Below are positions 1-8,677 of a stretch of 64,000 nt of DNA, in pieces. Source of the DNA: an uncultured Eubacteriales bacterium (GTDB lineage: Bacteria > Bacillota > Clostridia > Oscillospirales > Oscillospiraceae); assembly GCA_900079765.1 (NCBI GenBank), contig LT599017.1, forward strand, positions 2,139,766 to 2,203,765. Reading direction: 5' to 3'. A program made the position numbers and the translations under genes. The notes beneath the pieces are model-generated. The model saw only the letters and a list, made by a program, of their open reading frames with translations. It searched no databases and was not told where the DNA came from. Position 1 is the first letter of the stretch. Each line of letters begins with the position of its first letter.

Positions 1-568
1 AGGCCATCAGGTGCACCTTACCCGAAAGGGCGGCGAAAGCGGCGAGGTCGTCCAGTTTTTTCTCGCTGGTGCTGGCAAGGGAGATGCTGCAGCTAGGCTC
101 CTCCCCGCTCAGAAAGGGCGCAAAGCTGGGGATAAAACGCAGGCCGTACTGGGAGAGCACCGGCCCCTTGACGAAGGCCAATTGCTCCGGCGTGGCCCCC
201 TCCTCCGCGTCCACCAGCGCCTCCCAGTCCGGGAGCATGCTCAGGTCCCAGGTGGTGTTTATGCCATAAAAGATGCCGTGCTCATCCATATAGGTACACA
301 GGCGGGAGAGCTCTTCCAAGGGGATGGTGCGCTTGCTGACCAGCCCTCCGTCCGCGTCCCGGACCGCCGCACCGTTGCTGCACACGATGGGGCACCTGAG
401 GTCATACTTGTCCAGGATGGAGCGGGCATCGATATAGCTGCGGCCGGTGGCGATAGCGAACACAATGCCCCGGCGAGTCAGTTCAGCGATGGCGTCCAAA
501 TTTTCACGGCTGATGGAAAAGTCGCTGCATAGGAGCGTACCGTCCATATCGCATGCAAATAGTTTCAT
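1..568 (-). CDS. HAD-IIB (Cof-type) phosphatase, 3' end outside window
   Basis: The reading frame starts at ATG 568 behind a GAGGAGA ribosome binding site and runs off the left edge, so about 189 N-terminal residues are visible. The start carries HAD motif I, DMDGTLL, with the nucleophile and acid/base aspartates at residues 7 and 9. An ATGR segment and a CSNGA segment follow, as in Cof-type HAD-IIB enzymes that hydrolyse sugar phosphates or other small phosphates. It lies 95 bases downstream of a PTS operon on the same strand, so it may dephosphorylate a sugar phosphate imported by that system; this is inference from position. The substrate cannot be told from sequence. The family call is firm. 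Confidence 0.85.
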   Translation of the reverse strand, partial: MKLFACDMDGTLLCSDFSISRENLDAIAELTRRGIVFAIATGRSYIDARSILDKYDLRCPIVCSNGAAVRDADGGLVSKRTIPLEELSRLCTYMDEHGIFYGINTTWDLSMLPDWEALVDAEEGATPEQLAFVKGPVLSQYGLRFIPSFAPFLSGEEPSCSISLASTSEKKLDDLAAFAALSGKVHLMA

Positions 569-663
569 TCCATCAGTCTCCTCATGTCTCATATCGTCTT
601 TGCCCGGGAAATGCAAGCGGGTCAGCGATGCTGACCCACTTGCTTTTTCGTCATACCGGAAAA

Positions 664-1467
664 TTACAGGATTCCGAAGAAAGAGAGCAGGATGGAAAGG
701 ACAAAGGTCACGGCGATGAGCACGATGGGGCTGACCTTCTTGCGCAGGAATCCATACATCGTAAACGTATAGGCCAGGGGCAGGATGCGGGGGAAAATCT
801 TGTCGAAGAAGTCGGCCTGGAGCATGACGGTCTTGACCTCATTGACGGGGATCTCCACCAGGACGTTGATATTCACATAGGAGGCGATCAGGCCGCCGAT
901 GACGGTGATGCCCAGGATGGTGGCGCACTTGGAGATGATGCCTGAGTAGGCCTTTATCGTATCGATGGCCTTGACGCCCAGATTATAGCCCAGGTGGGTC
1001 CAGACGATACGCAGGAGCCAAATAGCAAGGTATACCAGGAAGAAGATGATGGGACCCACGATGTTCCCGTCCATCGCCATCGAGGAGCAGATGCCCGCTA
1101 CAATAGGCAGCAGGGTGAACCAGAAGATGGCGTCGCCAATGCCGGCCAGAGGGCCAAAGAGGGCGATTTTCAAGCCCTTAATGATCTTGCGGTCCTCATG
1201 GGCCTCTTCGAGCGAGATAAGCAGACCCATCAGGAACCCCACCAGGTTAGGGTGCGTGTTGATGAAGTCCAGGTTGTCTGTCATGGCGGCGGACAGGCCT
1301 GCCTTGTCGTCCTTATAGATCTTCTTCAGTGCGGGGAGCTGGGCTACGGTGTAGCCTCCGGACTGCATGCGCTCGTAGTTGAAACTGGCCTGCAGGAACG
1401 AGGAGGTAAGGCCCAGTTTGGTGATGTCGCTCTTGTTCAGTACTTTCTTGTTCTCATTAGATCCCAT
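664..1467 (-). CDS. agaD: PTS mannose/fructose/sorbose-family IID component, AgaD-like
   Basis: This 267-residue protein is the IID membrane subunit of a mannose-class phosphotransferase system, working with IIC to form the sugar channel. The segments LLQASFNYERMQ, NTHPNLVGFLMGLLIS and GPLAGIGDAIFWFT are diagnostic, and the sequence matches remembered E. coli AgaD closely along its length. The start at 1467 (MGSNENKK) is preferred over an upstream in-frame ATG at 1503 because GGAGGGG lies just ahead of it. It overlaps the IIC gene by 11 bases, so the two are translationally coupled. The C-terminal part is hydrophobic with several membrane spans. Galactosamine or N-acetylgalactosamine is the likely substrate, inferred from similarity. 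Confidence 0.92.
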   Translation of the reverse strand: MGSNENKKVLNKSDITKLGLTSSFLQASFNYERMQSGGYTVAQLPALKKIYKDDKAGLSAAMTDNLDFINTHPNLVGFLMGLLISLEEAHEDRKIIKGLKIALFGPLAGIGDAIFWFTLLPIVAGICSSMAMDGNIVGPIIFFLVYLAIWLLRIVWTHLGYNLGVKAIDTIKAYSGIISKCATILGITVIGGLIASYVNINVLVEIPVNEVKTVMLQADFFDKIFPRILPLAYTFTMYGFLRKKVSPIVLIAVTFVLSILLSFFGIL

Positions 1468-2254
1468 CTTCTTCCCCTCCATCCTGACTGGCTGAGCTAC
1501 CAACCGAGCCTAGCTGACGCCTCTCATTATAGCGGTTGAACTCAATCAGAGCGAGGGCAACACCGGCGACAGCCACAGGCAGCAGATTGGAGAAACCGAT
1601 GAAGACCGCCATGAGGAAACCGATGATGAGGTAGGGCACGTACTCCACCTTGAGCATGACCTTGAGCAGCATACCGAAACCCACTGCCGGGAGAATGCCG
1701 CCGGCGACGGCGAAACCGTTGGTGAGCCAGGCGGGCATAGCCTCTACCAGGAGTTTCATCCCCTCCTGGGCAACGAACGTGCACAGGAAGACAATAATGC
1801 CATAAGCGGCGGCGATGATCGCGGTGGTGAGGATATTAAGCTGGACGAACTTCCTGGTGTCGGCCTCAGCCGCATAGCGGTCCGCGCTCTTCATGAATAC
1901 AGAGAACGCCGAGTAGAAGAACAGGATGATGTACTGCATGAGGAAACTGAATGGGAGCGCCAGCGCCATGGCTGCGGCGGGGGTAGAACCGGTGGTGAAG
2001 GCGATGACCGTCGTCATCACGCCGGCCAGGACGGGGTTGGGGGGCTGGGTACCGCCCGCGGGGGTAAGGCCCGCGAACGCAAGCTCTGTGAGACCGCCGG
2101 TAATAAGGCCCAGACTCACATCCCCGAGGATGATACCCGTCAGGGTGCAGACGATGATCGGCCGGAAGATGAAGAACGCCTCCAGCCAAAAATCGACGCC
2201 CACGATGATCGCCATAATAGCGAGCAGCAGGCCTTGGACGAGGGTAATTTCCAC
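1457..2254 (-). CDS. agaC: PTS mannose-family IIC component, AgaC-like
   Basis: A 265-residue multi-span permease subunit of the same PTS. FWLEAFFIFRPIIVCTLTG near the N-terminus and GGLTELAFAGLTPAGGTQPPN are hallmark IIC segments, and the overall match to E. coli AgaC extends even to the acidic C-terminal tail. Translation starts at GTG 2254 behind an AGGAGGAG site. It sits between IIB and IID, the usual gene order B-C-D. No IIA gene is seen inside the window; it may lie left of position 1 or elsewhere. IIC forms the sugar-binding translocation path in the membrane. The function is family knowledge; the amino-sugar specificity is inference. Confidence 0.93.
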   Translation of the reverse strand: MEITLVQGLLLAIMAIIVGVDFWLEAFFIFRPIIVCTLTGIILGDVSLGLITGGLTELAFAGLTPAGGTQPPNPVLAGVMTTVIAFTTGSTPAAAMALALPFSFLMQYIILFFYSAFSVFMKSADRYAAEADTRKFVQLNILTTAIIAAAYGIIVFLCTFVAQEGMKLLVEAMPAWLTNGFAVAGGILPAVGFGMLLKVMLKVEYVPYLIIGFLMAVFIGFSNLLPVAVAGVALALIEFNRYNERRQLGSVGSSASQDGGEEDGI

Positions 2255-2315
2255 AATATCTCCTCCTCAAAATATTTTGAAACGCTGGGCACACGATTCC
2301 AGCGGATCAAACGCT

Positions 2316-2789
2316 TTACTTTACGTCCTCCTTGAAGTCGCCAGGCACGTCCTGGATGTAGAGCTTTTCGACCTTGCCCTTAATAAACAGCAGGTCCTCC
2401 ATATCCTTGTCATCCACGTATACCTTCTTGCTGATGGGGCGCTTGCCATTGGTGAAGTGCATGTTGCCTACGTTGACCTCCTCGATGGGCACGCCGCCCT
2501 CAATCAGGGCCCGCACGGAGGCGGGGGTACGGCAGACGAGAAATATCTTCTGGCTTGGGGCCGCCTTGTGGATCACATCGATGGTTTTTTGCAGGGTGAA
2601 GAAACGCACTCCCGCGCCGGAGGACTCAGCCGTCATGCTCATAAGCTCCTGCTGGAGCTTGTCCTCTGCCGCCTCGTCATCGGCCACCACCAGGAGATTG
2701 GCCCCCAGGGTCATGGTCCAGGTGACACCCACCTGCCCATGGATCAGCCGGTTATCGATCCTTGTCAGCAAAATATTCGGTTCCGCCAT
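2316..2789 (-). CDS. agaB: PTS mannose-family IIB component, AgaB-like
   Basis: A 157-residue cytoplasmic phosphotransfer subunit. The motif TRIDNRLIHGQVGVTW places the phosphorylated histidine at residue 17. GANLLVVADDE and NVGNMHF complete the IIB fold signature. The sequence is strikingly close to E. coli AgaB, the IIB of the galactosamine PTS, so this operon probably imports and phosphorylates galactosamine. The start at 2789 follows AAGGAGGAG. It is the first gene of the operon, about 55 bases downstream of a good sigma-A promoter (35 box TTGAAC, 10 box TAGAAT), and a 12-bp palindrome lies in its leader. It is divergent from a GntR-family gene that probably controls it. Confidence 0.94.
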   Translation of the reverse strand: MAEPNILLTRIDNRLIHGQVGVTWTMTLGANLLVVADDEAAEDKLQQELMSMTAESSGAGVRFFTLQKTIDVIHKAAPSQKIFLVCRTPASVRALIEGGVPIEEVNVGNMHFTNGKRPISKKVYVDDKDMEDLLFIKGKVEKLYIQDVPGDFKEDVK

Positions 2790-2814
2790 AGGAACTCCTC
2801 CTTACAACTGATTA

Positions 2815-2826
2815 TCACAATTGTGA
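2815..2826. promoter_or_regulatory. 12-bp perfect palindrome, candidate operator
   Basis: TCACAATTGTGA is self-complementary and lies between the predicted PTS transcription start and agaB, a position where a bound repressor would block elongation. The binding protein is unknown. Confidence 0.4.
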
Positions 2827-2851
2827 ACAAACCATGAATAACTTCTCCTGC

Positions 2852-2880
2852 ATTCTAACACGTTTTTCTCTTTCGTTCAA
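2852..2880 (-). promoter_or_regulatory. Sigma-A promoter of the PTS operon
   Basis: On the minus strand TTGAAC (2875-2880), a 17-base spacer and TAGAAT (2852-2857) give a near-consensus vegetative promoter upstream of agaB. Confidence 0.75.
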
Positions 2881-2930
2881 TAGATTGCACAAATACGACC
2901 CAATTAATTATATGTATTTTGTCCATATTA

Positions 2931-2951
2931 ATACCATTTTTAAATTGGTAT
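2931..2951. promoter_or_regulatory. Inverted repeat, candidate GntR operator
   Basis: ATACCA (2931-2936) and TGGTAT (2946-2951) form a 21-base imperfect palindrome. A second overlapping repeat, AATTG/CAATT, lies at 2943-2957. Both sit in the divergent promoter region between the PTS operon and the GntR gene, so autoregulation plus PTS control is likely. Confidence 0.5.
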
Positions 2952-2968
2952 GCAATTCACGAAAAAAA

Positions 2969-2999
2969 TTGTCGCAAACGCGCCAATTTATGGTATGAT
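2969..2999 (+). promoter_or_regulatory. Promoter of the GntR-family gene
   Basis: An extended -10 box (TGG then TATGAT at 2994-2999) with a weaker TTGTCG at 2969-2974, 19 bases apart. The extended -10 compensates for the poor spacing. Confidence 0.5.
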
Positions 3000-3052
3000 G
3001 ACAAAGACCTCTTCCCTCGGATAAAATCTTTCGATTGGGATGGTGAGTGCCC

Positions 3053-3793
3053 GTGCCGAACAGACCGCTCTACATGGACATCTACGACGATCTCTTCTCG
3101 CACATCAAGCAGGGCGTATATGACTCCGAGACCCCCCTCCCACCGGAGCGGGACCTCTGCGCATATTATCATGTGAGTCGCTCCACCGTCCGCGGTGCCC
3201 TGCGAGAGCTACAGAAGAACGGCCTGATTCGCACCATCCAGGGCAGCGGCACCTTTGTCCAATCTCAAGTCATCGAGCAGCAGCTTCTTAATTTCTACTC
3301 CTTTACCGACGAGCTGAAAAACCGGGGAACCGATTTTGGCTGCACCATTGTGGACTACCAGCTCATTTCAGCCGACGATAAGCTGGCCCAAAAGATGAAC
3401 TGCCCCAAGGGCTCCGCTATCCACCTGCTGGTGCGTCTGCGCTGCGCCGCCTCGGCGCCTCTGATGGTGGAGTATACCTACCTGCCCCAGAGCCGTTTCC
3501 ATAAAATCAACGCCGCGGCCCTGCCCAACGCATCTCTGTACGAGTACCTGCGCAGCAAGTACGGCCTGCGCATGGACCACGCCATGGAGACCCTGCAGCC
3601 CATCCTCCCCTCTCCGCGCGAGAAGGAGCTGCTGAGCGTCACCCATCCCATCCCCTGCATGCTGCTGGAACGGTTCAGCTACGAGGAGGATGTGCTGGTA
3701 GAGTATACCCGCTCCGTGGTACGGGGAGACAAGTATATTTTCAAGGTCCGGCTGGACAATCGGACAAATAAACCCGAAGTAAACCCCACCTGA
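3053..3793 (+). CDS. GntR-family regulator, HutC/UTRA subfamily
   Basis: About 246 residues: an N-terminal winged helix-turn-helix (roughly 5-70, with LPPERDLCAYYHVSRSTVRG and a GSGTFV wing) followed by a UTRA effector domain. HutC-type members usually bind a sugar phosphate or other metabolite and release DNA. It is divergent from the aga PTS operon with palindromes between them, so it probably represses that operon in response to a phosphorylated amino sugar. GTG 3053 is chosen because a GGTGAG element precedes it by six bases; GTG 3047 is also in frame and cannot be excluded. A terminator follows directly. Family assignment is firm; target and ligand are inference. Confidence 0.9.
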   Translation: MPNRPLYMDIYDDLFSHIKQGVYDSETPLPPERDLCAYYHVSRSTVRGALRELQKNGLIRTIQGSGTFVQSQVIEQQLLNFYSFTDELKNRGTDFGCTIVDYQLISADDKLAQKMNCPKGSAIHLLVRLRCAASAPLMVEYTYLPQSRFHKINAAALPNASLYEYLRSKYGLRMDHAMETLQPILPSPREKELLSVTHPIPCMLLERFSYEEDVLVEYTRSVVRGDKYIFKVRLDNRTNKPEVNPT

Positions 3794-3800
3794 TTTCTCA

Positions 3801-3837
3801 AAAAACAAGACGCGCCTCAAGGTGCGCCTTGTTTTTT
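3801..3837 (+). terminator. Intrinsic terminator after the GntR gene
   Basis: A hairpin of about 15 bp with two mismatches around the loop TCAA, followed by a T run. Confidence 0.8.
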
Positions 3838-3859
3838 ATGGTTAAATCCTCCGTTACAC

Positions 3860-3888
3860 TTGACTTCCAGTCCTTAATTCGCGATAAT
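3860..3888 (+). promoter_or_regulatory. Promoter of xfp
   Basis: TTGACT (3860-3865), 17 bases, GATAAT (3883-3888), about 30 bases ahead of the xfp start. Confidence 0.7.
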
Positions 3889-3922
3889 ATAAAGCATACG
3901 ACCCTGCAAGGAGGATGTTCTC

Positions 3923-6346
3923 ATGGCTAAAACGGCAAACGGAGAAACTAAGCCGGTACTTAAAGCGGCGGCGCGCATGTCCAGGCGGGGCCCCCTGGAT
4001 CAGGACCAACTGCGGAAAATGGACGCCTATTGGCGCGCCGCCAACTATCTCTCGGTGGGCCAGCTTTATTTGCTGGATAACCCTCTTTTAAAAGAGCTAC
4101 TGAAAGCTGAGCATCTCAAGCGGGTGATTCTGGGCCATTGGGGCACCGCCCCGGGGCAGAATTTCATCTACACCCACTTGAACCGGGTCATCACGAAAAA
4201 CGACCTGAACATGATCTATGTGGCCGGGCCGGGCCACGGGGCTGAGGCAGTGGTGGCCCAGGCCTATCTGGAGGGGACGTACAGCGAGGTCTACCCTAAC
4301 GTGGGGCAGGATGAGGAGGGGCTGAAAAAGCTCTTCCGGCAGTACGCCTTCCCCGGCGGCATCACCAGCCACGCCGGGCCCCAAACGCCCGGCTCCATCA
4401 ACGAGGGAGGCGAGCTTGGGTACTCCCTCTCCCACGCCTTTGGCGCTGTGATGGACAACCCCGATTTGATTGCCGCCTGCGTGGTAGGCGACGGCGAAGC
4501 CGAGTGCGCCCCTCTCGCCACCGCGTGGCAGTCGAACAAGTTCATCAACCCGGTCTCCGATGGCGCGGTGCTGCCCATCTTCCTCTTAAACGGCTACAAG
4601 AGCGCCAATCCCTCCGTCTTTGGTCGCATCACGAAGGAAGAGGTAGAGATGTTTTTTAAAGGCTGCGGCTGGGAGCCCCGTTTTGTGGACGAGGACGACA
4701 CCGCCCAGGCCCACCAGACCATGGCCGCCGCCCTGGACTGGGCGGTGCGGGAAATCAGCCGCATCCAGGAGCACGCCCGCACCCAGGGCGACCCCGCCAG
4801 GCCCCGATGGCCCATGATCGTCTTCCGCTCCCCCAAGGGGTGGACGGGCCCCAAGGACGCGGAGGGCACCGCCCGTTCCCACCGGATTCCCCTGCCCGTC
4901 AGTGCCTCCCGCCCAGAGCACCTACATGAGTTGGAGTCGTGGCTTCACTCCTATCGGCCCGAGGAACTCTTCGATGCTCAGGGCAAGCTGAAGGCCGAGC
5001 TGCGGGAGCTGGCCCCCGTGGGAACGCGGCGCATGGCCGCCAACCCCCACGCCAATGGCGGCGGGCTGCTGCGGGATCTGCGCCTGCCCGACTTCCGCGC
5101 GTACAGCGTAGCTGTCCCAGCCCCCGGGGCTCGGAGCGGCGAGGACATGGCGGAGCTGGGCAAGTATCTGCGGGACGTAGTACAGCTCAATGCCGAAGCA
5201 AAGAATTTCCGTCTCTTCGCCCCGGACGAGGCCCTTGCCAACGGGCTCGATGCGGTCTTCTCCGCCACGGGCCGCCGATGGAACAGCGACCTGCTCCCAG
5301 GCGACACGGGCCTCGACCCGGAAGGGCGGGTAATGGACGCAATGCTCTCCGAGCACATGTGTCAGGGCTGGCTGGAGGGCTACCTCCTCACCGGGCGGCA
5401 CGGGGTCTTTGTGAGCTACGAGGCCTTCATCCGCATCATCGACTCCATGTTCTCCCAGCATGCCAAATGGCTCAAGGTGGCCCGACAGCTCCCCTGGCGG
5501 CAGGACATCGCCTCCCTCAACTATGTTCTGGCCTCCAACGTGTGGCAGCAGGACCACAACGGCTTTACCCACCAGGACCCCGGGTTCCTGGACCACGTGG
5601 CGAACAAGAAGGCCGATGTGGTGCGCCTCTATCTCCCCCCCGATGCAAACTGCCTGCTTGCCACCTTCGACGGCTGTATCCGCAGCCGGAATTATGTAAA
5701 CGTCATAATCGCGTCCAAACACCCACGGCCCCAGTGGCTCACCATGGATCAGGCGGTGAAGCACTGCACTCAGGGCATCGGCATTTGGCAGTGGGCCTCC
5801 AACGACCAGAGCGACGAGCCCGACGTGGTCATGGCCTGCTGCGGCGACACCCCCACCCTGGAGACTCTGGCGGCCGTGACTATCCTTCGCAAATACCTGC
5901 CGGAGCTGCACATACGGGTCATCAACGTAGTGGACCTGATGAAGCTCCAGCCCCACACCGAGCACCCCCACGGCCTCACCGATGAGGACTTTGATGCCTA
6001 CTTCACCACCGACAAGCCCATCATCTTCTGTTTCCACGGCTACCCCACGCTGGTACACGAGCTGACTTACCGCCGCCGCAACAAGCTCCTCCACGTCCGG
6101 GGCTACAAGGAGGAGGGCACCATCACCACCCCCTTCGACATGCGGGTACAGAACGACATCGACCGCTACCACCTTGTAATCGACACAGTGAAACGCCTGC
6201 CCCAGCTCGGAAACCGGGGAGCTTTCCTCATCCAGCTCATGCGGGACAAGCTGGTAGAGCACCAGCAGTATATCACCACCTACGGCGAGGATATGCCGGA
6301 GATAAGGGATTGGGCATGGAATGACGGGAAGGGCCTTGAAGGGTAA
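3923..6346 (+). CDS. xfp: Phosphoketolase (xylulose-5-P / fructose-6-P)
   Basis: An 807-residue thiamine diphosphate enzyme, the usual phosphoketolase length. It splits xylulose 5-phosphate or fructose 6-phosphate with phosphate to acetyl phosphate plus glyceraldehyde 3-phosphate or erythrose 4-phosphate. Visible signatures are GHWGTAPG (71-78), EGGELGYS (161-168) and the cofactor-binding GDGE at 189-192 preceded by DNPDLI. The start has AAGGAGG eight bases upstream. It is monocistronic, with its own promoter and a strong hairpin shared with the convergent GNAT gene. In a fermenter it gives an acetyl-phosphate route that yields ATP via acetate kinase. Which sugar phosphate is preferred cannot be read from sequence. 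Confidence 0.97.
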   Translation: MAKTANGETKPVLKAAARMSRRGPLDQDQLRKMDAYWRAANYLSVGQLYLLDNPLLKELLKAEHLKRVILGHWGTAPGQNFIYTHLNRVITKNDLNMIYVAGPGHGAEAVVAQAYLEGTYSEVYPNVGQDEEGLKKLFRQYAFPGGITSHAGPQTPGSINEGGELGYSLSHAFGAVMDNPDLIAACVVGDGEAECAPLATAWQSNKFINPVSDGAVLPIFLLNGYKSANPSVFGRITKEEVEMFFKGCGWEPRFVDEDDTAQAHQTMAAALDWAVREISRIQEHARTQGDPARPRWPMIVFRSPKGWTGPKDAEGTARSHRIPLPVSASRPEHLHELESWLHSYRPEELFDAQGKLKAELRELAPVGTRRMAANPHANGGGLLRDLRLPDFRAYSVAVPAPGARSGEDMAELGKYLRDVVQLNAEAKNFRLFAPDEALANGLDAVFSATGRRWNSDLLPGDTGLDPEGRVMDAMLSEHMCQGWLEGYLLTGRHGVFVSYEAFIRIIDSMFSQHAKWLKVARQLPWRQDIASLNYVLASNVWQQDHNGFTHQDPGFLDHVANKKADVVRLYLPPDANCLLATFDGCIRSRNYVNVIIASKHPRPQWLTMDQAVKHCTQGIGIWQWASNDQSDEPDVVMACCGDTPTLETLAAVTILRKYLPELHIRVINVVDLMKLQPHTEHPHGLTDEDFDAYFTTDKPIIFCFHGYPTLVHELTYRRRNKLLHVRGYKEEGTITTPFDMRVQNDIDRYHLVIDTVKRLPQLGNRGAFLIQLMRDKLVEHQQYITTYGEDMPEIRDWAWNDGKGLEG

Positions 6347-6403
6347 ACTGCTGCGCTTATTACAATATAGCGATACGCGGCGCGTCCTCGCGGCAAAGAA
6401 AGC

Positions 6404-6438
6404 AAAACGGCTGACGAAAAAATTTCGTCAGCCGTTTT
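6404..6438. terminator. Bidirectional terminator between xfp and the GNAT gene
   Basis: A perfect 16-bp inverted repeat (6404-6419 with 6423-6438) with A runs on the left and T runs on the right, serving the convergent genes on both sides. Confidence 0.88.
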
Positions 6439-6442
6439 CTTA

Positions 6443-6970
6443 TTAAGTATCGATCCAATACCGCTGGACCAGGATGCCGTCACAGGGACGCTCATTCTCC
6501 AGGACGCCGCCTTGTGAGCAGATGGTGCGGCGGGATGCCTCGTTTTTCTTATCGCAGGTCACCAGGACCCGGTCCAGGTCCAGCTCAGCTTTGGCGTAGA
6601 TCATAGCGAGGCGGAGGATCTCGCTTGCGTAGCCCTTGCGGCGCTCCGCGGGGTGGACGCTGTAGCCGATGTGGCCGCTGAAGTTGAGGAAATGGTCGTT
6701 CAGGCAGTGACGAATATTGGTAAAGCCCACCAGCGCGCCGTCGGACTCCCGGAGAGCCATGAGGGTAGTTGCAGGGACCAGGCCGGGAGGAGTGGTCTCG
6801 GGGCGGAGTCTGGCCCGGACCTTGACAAGCCAGAGGGGATAGCTCTCACACCGTCCCAAATCGCAGCTGCCATTTACATGCTCATCCCGGTCCATGAACG
6901 CCTGGCGGTAGGCCCAGACCAGGGCCTCGTCCTTCTCGGCGGGGGCGTGGAGCGTCAGCTTATCCGTCAT
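6443..6970 (-). CDS. GNAT-family N-acetyltransferase
   Basis: A 175-residue acetyl-CoA-dependent N-acetyltransferase of the Gcn5 superfamily. GYSVHPAERRKGYASEIL matches motif A, where the pyrophosphate of acetyl-CoA binds (R-R-K-G-Y-A). A second segment, VLVTCDKKNEASRR, matches motif B of the ribosomal-protein/antibiotic-type branch. Its ATG overlaps the stop of gpsA by one base, so it is the last gene of the gpsA-der operon and translationally coupled. The acceptor substrate is unknown; membership in the operon with phospholipid genes does not identify it. Confidence 0.85.
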   Translation of the reverse strand: MTDKLTLHAPAEKDEALVWAYRQAFMDRDEHVNGSCDLGRCESYPLWLVKVRARLRPETTPPGLVPATTLMALRESDGALVGFTNIRHCLNDHFLNFSGHIGYSVHPAERRKGYASEILRLAMIYAKAELDLDRVLVTCDKKNEASRRTICSQGGVLENERPCDGILVQRYWIDT

Positions 6971-7971
6971 TAAAGCCAGCTCTCCTCGATCTCATGTTTC
7001 TTAGCGCGCGTCATCAGCTCGGTGATGACCTTGCGGGGGTCCTTGCCCTCGTAAAGGACAGAATAGGCCGCCTGGGTAATGGGCATATCCACCCCGTGCT
7101 TGTCGGCGAGATCCTTGGCGGTTGCGGCGGCATAGTACCCCTCAACCACAGCGCCGATCTCCTTGATAGCCTCGTGTACCGGAACGCCCTGTCCAATGAG
7201 GATGCCGCAGCGGCGGTTGCGGGAGTGCATGGAAGTGCATGTGACGATCAGGTCCCCCACCCCGGCTAGGCCGGCAAAGGTCTCCTTCCGGCCACCCAGG
7301 GCCTCCCCAAGGCGGGCAATTTCGGTGAGGCCCCGAGTCATAAGGGCTGCCTTGGTGTTGTCCCCGTAGCCCATGCCGTCGCACACGCCGGCGCAGAGGG
7401 CGATGACGTTCTTGAGGGCGGCGGAAAGCTCCACCCCCACCACGTCTCCCGAAGCGTAGACCCGGAAACGCTGGTTCATGAAGAGGTCCTGCACCAGCTC
7501 GGCGGCGTACTGGTCCCGTGAGGCGGAGACTACGGTGGTAGGTACGCCACGGCCCACCTCCTCTGCGTGGGATGGACCAGAAAGGGCAACCACTTTACAG
7601 CTATCCCCCAACTCCTCCCCAATGACCTCGGTGAGGGTGAGCGAGGTGTCCTTCTCGATGCCCTTTGAGACCGAGACCACCACAGTGCCGGGAGAGGCCA
7701 ACTCCGCCAGCTTGCGAGCGGTGGTACGGACAGCAAAGGAAGGTGTTGCAAGCACAATTACTTCACAGTCCTTAACGCAGCTCATATCGCTGGTGAGGTT
7801 CAAGTCCTTGGGCAAGGATACTCCCTTGAGCATGGGGTTCTCCCCCGTCTCCCTGAGAACCCGGGATTCCTCTTCCGCATAGGACCAGAGGGTAACGTCG
7901 TGGCCGTTCTCCAGGAGCACCATGGCGAGGGCGGTGCCCCAGGCGCCGGAGCCGAGTACGGAAATTTTCAT
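6970..7971 (-). CDS. gpsA: NAD(P)H-dependent glycerol-3-phosphate dehydrogenase
   Basis: A 333-residue cytoplasmic enzyme reducing dihydroxyacetone phosphate to sn-glycerol 3-phosphate, the backbone of membrane phospholipids. The N-terminus MKISVLGSGAWGTALA is the Rossmann nucleotide-binding loop. LSGPSHAEEVGRG and AALKNVIALCAG (with the catalytic lysine) are GpsA signatures, and GDNTKAALMTRGL follows. Start 7971 is chosen over the in-frame ATG at 7986 because GGGAGGT precedes it and the Rossmann fold begins right away. It lies immediately downstream of plsY, which consumes its product, so the two consecutive steps of phospholipid synthesis are co-transcribed. Confidence 0.97.
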   Translation of the reverse strand: MKISVLGSGAWGTALAMVLLENGHDVTLWSYAEEESRVLRETGENPMLKGVSLPKDLNLTSDMSCVKDCEVIVLATPSFAVRTTARKLAELASPGTVVVSVSKGIEKDTSLTLTEVIGEELGDSCKVVALSGPSHAEEVGRGVPTTVVSASRDQYAAELVQDLFMNQRFRVYASGDVVGVELSAALKNVIALCAGVCDGMGYGDNTKAALMTRGLTEIARLGEALGGRKETFAGLAGVGDLIVTCTSMHSRNRRCGILIGQGVPVHEAIKEIGAVVEGYYAAATAKDLADKHGVDMPITQAAYSVLYEGKDPRKVITELMTRAKKHEIEESWL

Positions 7972-8039
7972 GAGAGTACCTCCCATTTAGTTAAAAGAAT
8001 ACGCCAACCAGGGCGGAGGCCCTACAGCTGGGTCGGGGA

Positions 8040-8675
8040 CTATGGCTTGCGGTGGAAACTAAATTTGGACTCCTCGCCCTTTAGAATGCGCTGGATGTTT
8101 CCCCGGTGCTTCCAGAGGATGAGGGCACAGCAGACGGCAGCGAGGAGGGTACACATAGGGTCATAGAAAACGAACCAGGTGGAGATGGGGAAGGTAAGGC
8201 CCGCCCAGCAAGAGCCGAGAGAGACCCATCTGGTGAGAACGGCCAGAATAATAAAGCCGCCCCAGACCACCAGGGCCACCCGCCAGTCGATCATGATGGC
8301 GATGGTGCCGCCGGAGAGGATACCCTTACCACCCTTAAACTTAAACATACAGGGGAACATATGGCCGATCATACAGAAGGTACCGGCGAAGTATTTGCCC
8401 AGAAGAGGCGCTTGCATCACCAGCCCGATCATCCTCACACCAATCAGCACCGCGATGACTGCCTTGATCACGTCGCAGAGGATGACTACTAAGGTCAGCG
8501 GACCGCCGAAGGTGCGGTAGAAGTTGGTGAGGCCGGCGTTGCCGCTGCCGTGGGTTCGCACATCGTCCCGCAGGATGTACTTGGAGACAATGACCGCACC
8601 GTTGAAACAGCCCAGAAAATACGAGGCAACGGCTACCACAGCAAAAACCAGAATCACCTTTATCTCACCTGGCAT
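8040..8675 (-). CDS. plsY: Acyl-phosphate:glycerol-3-phosphate acyltransferase
   Basis: A 211-residue integral membrane enzyme that transfers an acyl chain from acyl phosphate to glycerol 3-phosphate, making lysophosphatidic acid. Family motifs are visible: THGSGNAGLTNFYR near residue 45 and the glycine-rich FKGGKGILSG. About five membrane spans can be drawn. The length is typical for PlsY. The start follows AAGGAGGGG, and only two bases separate it from the der stop codon, so it is coupled to der and followed by gpsA. The acyl-phosphate donor would come from PlsX, which is not in this window. Confidence 0.96.
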   Translation of the reverse strand: MPGEIKVILVFAVVAVASYFLGCFNGAVIVSKYILRDDVRTHGSGNAGLTNFYRTFGGPLTLVVILCDVIKAVIAVLIGVRMIGLVMQAPLLGKYFAGTFCMIGHMFPCMFKFKGGKGILSGGTIAIMIDWRVALVVWGGFIILAVLTRWVSLGSCWAGLTFPISTWFVFYDPMCTLLAAVCCALILWKHRGNIQRILKGEESKFSFHRKP

Positions 8676-8677
8676 AT

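Noticed and set aside
4922-6262. Minus-strand open frame of 446 codons opposite xfp
   Set aside because: Shadow of the phosphoketolase gene; composition rich in V, G, H typical of reverse-frame reading.
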